Shown here in pieces: positions 22,601 through 35,600 of a DNA stretch of 64,000 nt. Numbering within the stretch: the stretch's first letter is position 1; every line of letters starts with the position of its first letter. Source of the stretch: Tubiluchus corallicola (lineage: Eukaryota; Priapulida; Priapulimorpha; Priapulimorphida; Tubiluchidae); the NCBI GenBank assembly GCA_030141605.1, contig JAQGDQ010000036.1, forward strand, positions 124,001 to 188,000, written 5' to 3'. The notes beneath the pieces are model-generated. The model had not been told where the DNA came from. It did not search any database and saw nothing but the letters and a program-made list of their open reading frames with translations. Position numbers and translations under genes: made by a program.

Positions 22601-24015
22601 TAAAGCCCTATAGAGAACCACCCAAAAGGAACTATAGCTACATGTAAGCTCACAGGGGCACCGAATGTTTTCAGATATGCATTTGCTTTCAGAATTGGCA
22701 AGCTAGCGTCCTAATGTGTATATATCTAAAACGTGAATCAACCAGACACGGTAATGCACTGAGTTCAAACAATGTTTGTCGGCTACTCTTTCTTGTAGTA
22801 AAAGCTTTTTTGTTTTGCTAGGAGGAGGTATTCCATGCATGAACTGCAGACGTTTCAAGTTATTCTATGGATTAGACGTTTACATCTGCTATTATTATGT
22901 CCGTGTGTCTTTCCTGTACAATATTGACTAAGTGGACTAGGTATTGTTTACTAGGCATGATTACGAATAAAAGTTCAACCACTGATGTTCAGTTTGTGGC
23001 TACAGACTACAGTAAACTCAAGATTAAAGGTAAGTTCATATAGAGGTACGTAATTGTTTAATCCAAGATGAATTACGTTGTGCTGGCAAAGTGAAGTGCA
23101 GTAAGTTCAAAATTGCAAAATGTAGCTCCATGAAGACCAATAGCATATCTGCAGATTCTCAAACATGCAAATCAGTAACTGTTTCACTACCTGGTAGCGC
23201 TATAATGAACAGTTCAACTTCTATATGATTATATACGTTGCTCCATACTTTAAGCATTTAACGACTAGCAAATGCCATTAATTTTATACTCCTTATAAAT
23301 AAAAATAGTTGTCATCATTTCGTGTAAAACTGGCCGAATAATTAATACTATAAACAACTGGCTGGCGGGCTTCTTTAGCTATTGTAACTTGTTCAAAAAC
23401 TATGCGGTGATCTCATTTAACGCCGACAATACATTTTCATTGTTGTACTTGAAGAGCAGCAACAAATACAGCTGCCCTGTAGTGCTTTCATTGCTGAATA
23501 GGAATACCAACAGCTCTGGTATGCACACAATACGCACACACTTGCGCACCCTGATGCACACAAATGCAGACTCACGCAAAAATAACACAGATTCTAATCA
23601 GTGTGTGTTTACACAGATTGCACAGACATGCAGAGCTCACAGAGATGTCCATCGAGTTAAAATTCCAGAAGTGAAATTCAACGAGAGTTCACGTCTTATG
23701 GAAGCCGTACATTTTTACGCAGCTCAACTCACACAAGACAACTGGCACTAAAGTCAAGTGCCCGCAACGAAAAGTAAAGTTCATTTGCATACAAATATGA
23801 AAATGAGCCTGCTAGTAACGGAAGGTATCTGTCGACATTCTTCTTGATTACATGATTATAATTTAGCGGGGCTTAACAATTTCTGTATATATGCATGCTC
23901 ATACCGCAACTCACACTAGGTGATAACTTAAAAGACGAAAAACCAAGTGGACCTCGCTTAAGTAGGTGTATCCATGAAAGACGTTCTTCATGAACACGTT
24001 TTTGCAATCCCTTTA

Positions 24016-24065
24016 CTCTCTCTCTCTCTCACACGCACGCACGCACGCACACACACACACACACA
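24016..24065. repeat. Compound microsatellite (CT)n(ACGC)n(AC)n
   Basis: A CT run passes into ACGC repeats and then an AC run, within intron 4. Confidence 0.95.
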
Positions 24066-25560
24066 AAGCTGGAAATGAGTCTAAAAAATATTGAAATTGT
24101 ACCTAGAATAAAAATAAAACTGTCTATAGAACATAACTTAAATTTTACGATTAAAGTTTTATCACTGTACTGACCATTTCAGGAGTCGCAGCTTTTGCTC
24201 TAGAAATCTGTGTTATTCAAGCAAAACAGGTGTCCGTTATTTAAAAGTTTGGATGATTTTGCAGTTGTCCAGAAGCTAATACTATATATGTCTTTTGCAG
24301 ATTGGAGATAAGACCGGAGCAATATAGATCAGCTCTTCAGGGCGTGGTTCGTTTTATGGCTGGCAGATAATAGGTGTGGTTAAAAATCACGGTATCTAAG
24401 GGTCGAATGAGTGATGGGTAGCACTTGGTGACCGATTTCCGGCTCTGCTCTCCGTTAATCAGAAATAACCTATATTCTAAGCTTACCTGGTATCAGGTTT
24501 ACCCACTTTGTTCAGAAAACAAGATGCACTCAAACTCATGAAAACAACTACATTTACTCCCATCTCTTCAGTTTACTGACCACTAGAGGTGCTTGATGAT
24601 AACCTTCCGCTCAATGCTGTTAATATTTGGGCAGCAAACACGCGAAATCTGCTATTCTGCTACTGTCCTGATCAAACAACCATCATGCATCGATTTTAAC
24701 TGTCATTTGCCTGAATTTATCATCAGTATTTATTGGCACGATAACTACATCAAACTAACAACTGTGAAAAAATGAACATTTCTATATTTCCCGTAAATGC
24801 GAATAATTAGAAAACAATTATCATGTAATCACAACTCTTATACATTTATATTAAACAAGGTGTCCAGGCTAATAAAACAGTAGTGCCGATAAAAAAATCA
24901 TCGACAAAAGCAGCGATAGGAAGCTTTATCAGCAACAACAACAGGTATAAAAAACATTGAAAAGCCTAAACGCAAGCTTACATGCTTAACCATATTACTG
25001 ACAGCAATAATAAACGAGCAAGGATAGCAACGACAGCGACATCATCAGGCGACAGCAATTTCCATTGGGTTTTTCGGCGAAGAAACACGTTACTATACCA
25101 GAGATAATAAATTTGCATTTGCTGTCATTCATAATTTCATCGACATATGATCTTCAACGGACACAGGTTTGGTGACAACCTTGGGAAGGCAAAATAACTG
25201 TTAATTGCTTAGAGCTTTATAATGTGTCCAGCAGGTTTTAATACTTCAAAGCACCGGCGATGACAACTACTACACAAAGACACATTTATAAAACTTCCGG
25301 TAACAGCAAGACTGCAAAAATGACAAATATTTGCTGGGTAGCACGTTCATTATGATTTAGACAAAACAATGAGGGCAGCAAAAATATTTGCAATGGTCAG
25401 TCCTCAGACTGGTCAACAAACCGAACATCAGGTGGGTCAGGAACAGGATAGAATCTAATTAGCCATTCACAAAAGACGCTATAAGAAAAATAATGATAAA
25501 CAGCACAGAACAAACAATGATGTTGTGTTGTACATGTTCAGAAGTTTAAAATAAAATAAT

Positions 25561-25683
<123 letters not shown>

Positions 25684-27768
25684 TTAATATGGGTTTATTA
25701 CATTTATGTATATTCAATCCTAGAGTTCTTCAATAGTACTGTTTTTAACTAAAATTTGCAGATCTATAGTGTGTTAATTTATTAATTTGTTTAGATTTTG
25801 TTAGAACAATTAAAAAATGATTCGCAGGTAGGTAACACAATATATACTGCAGAATTATAAAGGAATTTAAAATTTCAGATATTGGTTCAACAACATCCAA
25901 CAACAATACACCAAAAAAGCAAATGTTGATAGGCCAGTTTCCACGAAGGCTACTGAACCGCCATAATAAATTTTTAATCGTTAAAATGACGATTCTTTGG
26001 GAAACGGCTGCTCAACTGCAAAATTTAATAAAAATGATGTGGCACTGTGCAAACAAATGAGGCATAATTAAACCATTTGCCGTGCACGCATATGAAATCA
26101 GAACGAAAGCCTCATCAACTAAAATACTGGTTAATATTGAACTTGTAATTTGATAAATCATTCAGAAAACTCGGATACAGCCTACAATATTTTGACAAGA
26201 CACGAGGCAAAGACAGAAATCTTCTTAGACATATTAATTCAATCTGAAAAAATATTAGAATCAATTAACAGACTAAACAAGATTTGTCGACTCATTTGCA
26301 TTGCTTTTATTTTTGAATGAAGTGAATACATTGTAACCAATGTGTGTAATTAGTGGCTCTAATAAACTACATCTGACAACCATATAACAAAGACAAAATT
26401 GACTAGGATTTAATAAGATTAGTTGTTATGCTAATAAGAATTCCAAAAAAGCCTAGTTCCAATGGTAACGTGTTTTATTCTGAACATTCACGCACTGCAC
26501 TGACCGGTAATTTAAAATTATACAGTATACACTATGCAGCAATAAAGTTATATGATAGCAAAGTGATTATAGTCAATCAAAAGTGTCAAAGTGGATAATT
26601 CGTTGTTTTTCAGTAAAATTCTTATAAATTGCAAAGATTTATATCAACTTTCAGAGAATTTCTCACATTCACTTTATACCAAAGGCTATATGGCTCATCG
26701 GCCTGCCAGCAATCATCTGAGTAAAATTCCTCAATGCACGGCTTTCATAGTGATCGAGTCGACTCTGTCGTAGTTATCAACGTCATACAATTCTGCCTTT
26801 TATGAGTGCACTACGGACACCACAATGAACAAATTGCAATAATTATAGGGTAATTTACAGAAAAGCTCTCCTGCATGAGAAAACACCTGTCTAGCCGTTC
26901 CTTCACCGCTCTCGTGATCACAATCAGCTCCCATTATCAATACATATAGCTTGGGAGGCTCTTTTTTCTATTTACCACTTTGTGTAGTGTGCACTATAAT
27001 CTCGTGTGTACTGCAGGATGGCCATTAAATGAGATGATTTGGACGAAATTTGGAAATGGATCAAAATTTTTCCAAATGCATAATACCATAATGGGCCCGC
27101 TGTTATAACCGAAGCTGTCCATTGTGCAGAACTATTTATAACCAGAAATGCCTTCCAGTTCTACCTGCGAACTCTGAACTTTGATTTATTTTATCTAAAT
27201 AAACGAGATTAATCGCAGCCATATAAACTGGATGGGATGAGTAGTTCTTGAAAATGACACCACCATATTTCACGTGGTGAAAATTCCCAAGCACTAAATT
27301 GTAAATTGCAGACGAGTGGTAAGTAAAGCATGTTGTGTGCCTATGTTTTGACATGTCTAGCAGTTAATCAATATTTCTAATTAATGACCCGCTAATTAAT
27401 AATTGACTTATCGATTACTCCGTTTGCTATTGTGAAGTTTCAAACGACGACTGTAGAAGTGCAGGTTTATTAGATTGATTTTCCATCAAAAAGCAAATCA
27501 ATGTTGAATTTATGCATGCAGAGAAGCCAATGGCCTATAATTATCTAATATACGTTTTATATGTATTGTATATAGAATACCTACGTCTCTTCGTGCCACA
27601 GCAATCTATAATATTATCAGTTCAGTGCATCATGTAAACATGTAGAGAAGGCCGTGTTGTTTTTCTGCTTTAACCAAATTTCGTTACTAAGCTGCACATC
27701 AAAAACAGTGAATTCAATATTTCCCGTTAATGAAGAAATATTTTAACTTGCCTAAATATTAAACTTAC

Positions 27769-27805
27769 CTTGAATTGTATCATTGATGCACTGCCAAAAT
27801 TTTTC
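27769..27805 (-). CDS. RECK: RECK exon 4 (CC1, end)
   Basis: A 37-nt micro-exon encoding EKFWQCINDTIQ (residues 66-77) and the first base of Ala78. It aligns with the end of vertebrate CC1, which has the pattern W-x-C-x-N-S-S. The Asn73-Asp-Thr sequon sits where human RECK has its N-glycosylation site at Asn86 (numbering from memory). The acceptor follows a T-rich tract ending tttcag, and the donor is gtaagt. Its phase-1 end fits exon 5 exactly. It is too short to find as an ORF and is supported by splice sites, frame and alignment. Confidence 0.88.
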
Positions 27806-30800
27806 CTGAAACGAAAATAACGAAAATTACTCAGCTACTAATTACAATTTTTTATAAATTCATAGAGGTGCAAGTATATACCATACTCATACAATAACAT
27901 AATACTAAAATTGTACATTGCTTTGTTTAGTGAGTACTAAGTATACATAAAGTAATTCAGAAGAACAGTTTAATCAATCAAAAATACTAAATGATGAAGC
28001 AGAAAAGAGTTCTGGAAAAAGTTCTTAAAATTTGAATGTTCATATATTATTATGCAAAGACGCCAGCTTTTATTCAGCGATTATCGAGTACATTTGTTGA
28101 ATTTTCAATTGTGTATATTATACAGTTCAAGTATAAAACGCAATCACCGGCTAAAACTGTGCATCGACATAAGTCACAATTCCATTTCTATTTCCATAAA
28201 ATAAAAATCATAAATATACATACAAACTCGTGGTAAACATTCTTTTGTTTTGAATGTTTTACGGTGAAAGTAAAAGTGAGGATATTACCTCTGTAACTAC
28301 AGAAAGCCGCATGAAAGTATTTTCTCATGCTCAGGACAGCATATCAAACAAAAACAGCCGCTCAGTTGATGCTACCCGACAGTTATGCGATATTGGCTGC
28401 TGCTTAAACAGGATTTATTTATTTACACATATTATTTGTTTTGACAAACACGTATTGCAAAACAAATCTGGCTGTTTGCAAAACAAGATGCAAAATCCTC
28501 GGTATAGCGGGAACAGATATGTTAATAAAAAATTCATATTGCATAGGCTTACATAAAATAATCTTTAAAAAAAGTTTACAGAAAGATTAACAAAAACTGC
28601 GTTTGAATAAGAATAATAAATGGCACAATTATTAGTAATGGCTCTTCACTATAATTACTGCCGTCATTTTTTATTTAATATGAATCAGTTAGTGATCAGG
28701 AACAGTACTAATTTTCAGTCTCACAATAAAAATCCACTTTTTCTTGTAGATTAGCATCTCCCGAACTACGATTCTGACTGGGTGGCAGGAAGGCGACTAG
28801 GCTGGCGCCAAAACTGCAAAACAGCTTAGCGCGGTCGATTATTTTCTAAAAATGAGTAATCGAAATTGTGTAGTAGACAGTCTTTTGTCAAACTGAACAA
28901 TTGCTGATAATGATTTTGACGGTGGCACTTTGAATGCACGAAACGCCGAGACCAGGAATTGACGCATGCGCACTTTACGCAGCGTGAAAGACGAATGTAA
29001 GCATTATTCTTCCAATCTAGAAAATTAATTAGCAATTTTTTCCGAAACTGCTCCAATATTGAAAGCAACCACATATCAATAAAAACTATGACAGGGGTTG
29101 CGTGACATAAATTTAGTAGATTCGCGTGGAAAGCGACAGTGCCAAACCTCCACAGATTTCACAAGCAATCAACTCACTATAAACGCTCTTAAGGAAATGT
29201 GGTTTAAACACCCGCTGGCAGCCCTTCCTTTTTGTCACTTCAGATTAGCGCACAACTTATCACATTCAAGTCGGTATTGCGAACAGAGAAATCACCACAG
29301 TGATTACGAAAAGAAGAAAAACTTGCCTTTTATAATAAGGCCAAATTGTATTTCTTCCTGGTTTTCCAAACTTAGTGTTTAAAGCGGTAAAATTAATGGC
29401 TGAGAAAAAATGTTAAAATTGTTGCAGTGAGTACAACTTAGATAACGTTACTATAACATCTCCATTTCAAAAAATAAAAGCACTCCAGAAAAAACGTTAG
29501 CGATTATTGCATATTAGTGAGATGATCTATAACATCTTGTAACATTTTATTATGAATCAATTTTTATTACTAGGAGCAATTGACTAGGAGAAAAGTTGGC
29601 TGGCAAAATGTTTATTAGCAAACCAAACCACAAACAAAGTGAAATGTTCATAAAAATAAATTTACGTTAATTATTATAGACAACCGCGAAGTAATAGTGA
29701 AGAGCAAGAACAGAACGCTGCAAAATGCTACATCTTTTTAATAACTACTATGCAATCATTGTCGTTATTGGTTGCAAACCGAACTGGGCCTGTTTATCTT
29801 AGAACAGCTAATGATAAGTGAAAATCCAAACACATCAAAGATGTTGAAAATATATTTCATTCTGCATTTTATTCATTCCTACAAGATAAGTTTGTTTACG
29901 GAACACGACACTGTCATCACTAAATCTTTGCAGTTCGTGCACAACTTTAAAATGCGCGAGTGCCTAGAAATCGCTTTATCTGCATAATTCAAACCAAAAA
30001 TAACAAAAGAGAAATGCAGAAACACAATCCGCGAAAGATTTCAGATAACGCAAACAAATCACTTACGATATTTTCATCAGTCTGCATAATAATTACCATA
30101 ATTATTGACAAAGCTTTTTTACTTGTTTAAATAGAACACAAACAGCAATATCGCAAAATCGTACAAATTTAATTCACAACATGAATAACGCAGGCTAAAA
30201 ACAAATCTTTATACGTTAGGCCAGAAAAGTATTCAGTCACATATGTTGTGCTATGGAAAATACGCCGCCATAGCTTGGCAGGAAAGGGCAAATGTTAATC
30301 ATTCACACAATTGGGGGTCCCGGAGATCTGACAAAGTGCCGACGGTGCGCTAACAAGGAGGAACTACCTACATCAATATGGATATGGCTAACAAATTATT
30401 TGACAAACAAATTTCAGACTATTACTCTCAAGTGGCAAACACATAAATCAGTTAAGTAAATACTAGAAAGTGACTTCAGAGGTGTTGCTGTGCTTAACTA
30501 ACTGCTTATTCACAATGTACAGGATTATACCTGTTCAGTATCTTCTTTTTGAAAATGGATAGGACTTTTTGAAAGGTTTAGGAACCCAGCAACTCAGTCT
30601 TAAAGGCAGCATGTTCCATCCAGGGTTGTTTAAAAATAAGTTTAAAACTTAAACTTACTTCAGTGGATTTTATACATGTAAAAGTTTAAAAAACTTAAGG
30701 TTAAGGTTAAGTCAACCTGCATGGTGTACGAGTAAGCAAAAATAAGTTACAAATATATTCACCTGTGTCAAGAAAAGCTACTACATTCACTGCGTGGTAG

Positions 30801-32620
30801 TATATCTACATGCATACTTATGAAAGCTTAAAAAGCCAACACGAAAACTTGTAGAAATTCGTTTCTTATTTGTATACATAGAGCAGTTACAAGTTGTTCA
30901 CCCAAAAAACAGCCTGCTATAAGAATTTTGAGTCGAATTAGACTTGATTATTAAATACTACGTACCAACTACTTCATTAAATTTCTACCATAATTTTCCA
31001 GCACTACATGAAACACATATATGCCTGCTTAGGTGGTCTTTAATTCACGCCGCACTGTTTTTGAGAATTATACGTGACGTTTAACAAAAATCCAATTGAG
31101 CAGAACCAGATGTAACAAACCAATGTTTAAACTACGCTAATTACAAACTGATTATAATAAATAATATTATTTATAAACTAAGTAACGTTCTTCTAGGCAG
31201 CAAAAACTTTTCTGCTTTGTGTCGAGATACAAACATCAGTCATTTTGAAAACAAGATAGTCATCACAGTAACAGTAATGGACCATAAAATCTAACTAAAA
31301 CAAACATTTAACTGCTTAACTCCTCGAAATCTCGGCAGGCTTTTATTTCACTTTGTTGTACTGAAGTAGTGTTTACATCACCTAACTTAAGAACATTCTT
31401 TGCAAAAACAAGCACACCAAAGAGGCTCATCCAGCTATAACACGTGGCTTAAAATTTTGAGAGCATCACACAAAGCATATGTCTCGCCAACTTTTTCTCA
31501 AGCTTTTCTCACAAGGTATCCCATACAGGTAAGAATGGAAGTGTTTGAGCAATTTCAGGAATCAAGAACTTAAATGCAATATGCGAAACGACAGCTGTTA
31601 TAAAAACATACAGCAGGTTTTACACTTGAAAACTACAGTACTCAATTACAATGCCGTTTTGACATGAAAAAAACATTTAATAAGTGGTTAGTGTATTAGA
31701 TACAAGAAAAAATGACGAATGCCAAGTAGTTTTAGAAATTTTCAAATTTCAGTAAAAAATTTGATGATATTGAAAGAAGAAAATCGACTGAAAGAACTGC
31801 ACCGCCCCATCATAAATTTTCGGTAGTTTGCTCACTCTAGCAGGCTCACGAGAGACACGTTAAATCTTTGAAATCCACAGAGCTTACTGTGGCAGAAACT
31901 GTTCATAACTTTTTCAGTTAGTCAAACCAGCACTTTTAATTGCGTAGGTTATGTATGATATTAATTAACGCAAATAACTTTGTAAATCAATTAAACAATT
32001 TTGCAGGAATGCAAATATGAAATTAGTTTAGAATAAGCTTGTTTTATCAAGTACATCTGAAAATGTTCATTATTAAATATATCACTTAATCATCAGAAAC
32101 TTACAAGATTTGTTTTTTATTTATGTCCGTAACAACATGCTTTTGAAGAAGACTGAAATTTCGCTTCAACTTTAAAACTCTTATAAGTTTTTTCATAATT
32201 ATTGTAATGTAACGTTAGAACAGTCGGATTAAGATCGACACTGATACGTCACATATAAAATGCGTATCTTCTCTCAGTCTAACCTTCGCCAAATTTAACA
32301 TAATTGTGATGGCACTGAGTACTTATACCACTAATAATACCAGCTTGAAAAATTACACTCAGCATTTCACTAATACGACGCCATAAAATGCTTCACGTCA
32401 CTTTTCGTTAGAAAGAATTTGACAAGGTATGGCGATAATCCAGCCTTGTAACTAAAATAGAACGAGAAGCATTCTATCGTGCAATAAACAACTTTTAAAA
32501 GTGGGCCTGACGTAATCAAGCATAACTGTTACAATTGTGATATATAAAGATAAGTTGCATTTTTTACTAGTTGCACAATCTACAACTATTATTGCTACTT
32601 TCTGTGGAGAATATACTTAC
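27806..32620 (-). other. RECK intron 3 (4.8 kb, phase 0)
   Basis: AT-rich intron with strong splice sites. It includes a CpG-rich patch at about 28750-29000 with an E2F-like core (TTTTGGCGCC on the minus strand, near 28803) and an NRF-1-like core (CGCATGCGCA, near 28965). No coding exon is recognised; ORFs at 28826-29074 (minus) and 29098-29382 (plus) resemble nothing known to me. Confidence 0.75.
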
Positions 32621-32695
32621 TAGTGTTTTAGGACAAAGAGATATCATATTAACCATGAGCGCTTTCCTCTTTTCATCATCAGCTTGCATTGACAT
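32621..32695 (-). CDS. RECK: RECK exon 3 (CC1, middle)
   Basis: A 75-nt exon of exactly 25 codons (residues 41-65), starting MSMQADDEKRKALMV and ending with Cys-Pro-Lys-Thr-Leu. It corresponds to the vertebrate CC1 segment whose Cys-Pro precedes the W-x-C motif. Acceptor gttgcag and donor gtaagt are both strong. It is bounded by phase-0 introns on both sides, so skipping it would keep the frame but remove a CC1 cysteine. Its first codon is an internal Met, not a start. Confidence 0.9.
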
Positions 32696-35600
32696 CTGCA
32701 ACGAAAAAGTAAATTAGATAAACAACTAAAAAACTGTTTCATTTCGTCATACTTAAAGACACAATGCTAGATTATACTAACACACAGACCTAATAATCAC
32801 TCTGTTTTTGGAATTATTAACTCAACCACATGTTACTAAGATGGCTTCGTTTTCGAAGAGTTACAAAAACGATGTTATAAAAGGTAAAGTCACAAGTAAT
32901 TTGACATAACATAAACATCACGCAGCTAAGTGTTTTAAAGTATTGCCATGAAATCAGTTTAAGAGTTGAGAAATCCTCTTATTTACACTAACAAACTACA
33001 AATTAGAACAGGCACAGCTCATATCAATATGAAACACCATACATTACCACTAAAACAAAAGGTATAAAGGCAAGTTTAATAATAACATTTTAAAAGCGTA
33101 CATTTAATTATGAAGTCATCCCTTCAACACTCTGCTCAGTCTGCTGAGCACAGTCAAGCACGGGTCCATTTTCTATATACAGATTTAGTCTGCTGCTGAG
33201 TGTTGAGACAGGATGGTCTACGGATGATTTATAACTGGGTAAACTTTAGCACATGGCATCACTGCGCACGGAAAATTTAGTAGCCGCCTTTGGCAAGTGA
33301 TTATAGCTTCTAATTGTTATGGGCTCATAAACGTTCACTTGTAAACCTGCCTAGCGATTTAATGCTTTTTGTAAGTGCCAAATTGGTGAGTGACAGAATA
33401 AATAATTGCATGGTGCTTGAAACTCAAGATACTAGAATGCAAAAAGGAAGTAGTTTTACGGGGTTTATACAACAGAGATTGTATTTACATGAAATGCTTT
33501 CTCTTTATTTCTCCTAGTAATTTAATTTAGCTGCTTTGCAGTTTATTTCAGCATTTTAAAAGTGCTATCACGAATAAAACGTTACGGTAAAAACACTAAT
33601 ACATCGGTACTCCTAAAAATGCAGGTACTAAAAATACACAGTATACAAAATATAAAATAAGTCACTCGTCAAAAATCTGTCAGAATAAGTCATTGAGTTT
33701 CTTAGTAAACAGAGGTGTTTCATTCATTTGGCAAAGAATTCATAAAATTATTCTATGTGAGCACAAAAATTATCTTCTTGAAAGACAGAACGGATTACTA
33801 ACGAAAAATGTGAAAAAAATGATGTTAGGAAAAGTCCTTAGTTGATAAGGACTCTTCGTCTGTTAAGGTGATAAATGTTAGCCAACTTAGCCGATTTAAC
33901 AACACGGTTAGTCTTTTCAAAATACACCAAGGATCAGAAACAAATTACTCGAATGTTAGAAAGGAATTCAAACTTTGGTGATCTACTCCTGGTCGCTTTC
34001 ACTTGAGTGCTTATTATAGCTCAACACCAGATTTCTAGCAGCTAAAACATTAAAGCATACAGCTTAAAAAATAATGAAGAATAAAACTGCAGTATGCTAC
34101 AAAAATTGCGTAATGCCCTGTAATTGAGTAAGGCCATAAACCAGTTTGAAATTTTAGAAAAATAGCTCAGTTTCGAAATATGGAGTACCGTATGACGGGA
34201 GATGTTGTGTTACTACTAATAACGCTGATTTCGAGTGTGGAAAGAGTTAATGTTTTCCTGTATACATTACTTGCCATTACTCCATAATCAAGTGCTGTAA
34301 GTATAAATAACTTTGAAGCAGGTAGCATAAATAATTACACTGAAAACAAATAAATCGGCAACCGGAAACTTTTTAGACTTTTAACATCAAAAAACATTAA
34401 GGAAACAGATGGTTGAGCCTACATGTATGCATGCAACAGCTTAAATTAATGCAGGGTGAGCAACGATAAATTACTCGAGAATGACGCAACTTGATAATCA
34501 AACAAAACCCCTAAAGAGAGCAAGAAAAAAGCTCTAAGATACAAGAGCTGCAGTTTTTTTCACAAAACTCTCTATCTTATACGATCGCTTTATTTTTTAA
34601 AAAAGCTATCTACCTAAACAAGAGTACTACATCTTGAATTTAAAATAAACGAAAGTGTGCATGTGCAATTGTACATGCACGTGATAACTTCAGACCTTTA
34701 AAATAGCTTGACTTCTCCTTTAACTGACACATCTTTTTGTTTGCAAAATACTAGCAAGTCTACGATAGACCGACCCGGCGACTTTACATAATGGATACTG
34801 ATGCTGTGTTAAATGCGCGCTTATTGTTTTAATACACGCTGCTGAGAGCAACACTGCACTTGTAACATTGGTCTTATTTAAAACCACCTTTACAATAATT
34901 CGCACACAACGATTTTGCTGTAATAAATATCACTTTGACAATCTTGCCATTGGGTGCAAAAGCTCAGCAGGTAGAACAACACCTTTGCGAACATTCTAAA
35001 CTCATCTTTCATGTCAACGCATCTGTCACTAGATGAAAAATGACAAGTAAATTATCAGTATCACAGCATGCATACATAATTAATAAAACCATTGATATTG
35101 AGTTAACAATATGAAAAACTGCTACCATCATTACGTAGTAAGCATTTGTATCAAGGGAAAATGGCTGCAGTTGAAATGTATTAGATCTGCCTGCAATTAA
35201 TATGATATAAATATTCATATTCACCTCAACTACTTTATTATACGTACTATTTTGTCATAAACTAGAATATTTTTACGAATGTCTCTTCAGTACTGTGCAG
35301 AGCTGCTATACTAACAACTAATTGCTATCATACAACACACAACAACCAAGCAATCAAACCTGAAACATATTGCGATAAATGTCTATGTTCTGATTGATTT
35401 TGTACTATTGCAAATACTAGCCTATAATGTTTTATCTACTAACTACTTTCTCTACCAAACTTGAGCTATTTTCTGCAAAACCCACTTTACACTTATTTTC
35501 TCTTGGATTTAACGAGAGTGACGTCTGATTTACAAGGTTCCAGCTCTGGTTCCAGGTTGATTATTCCTCAAAATTGAAGGGGAAAATTATACGAGCAGGA

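Noticed and set aside
23389-23751. 120-codon plus-strand frame
   Set aside because: It starts at TTG, not ATG, and much of it is translated imperfect CA repeat (23520-23660).
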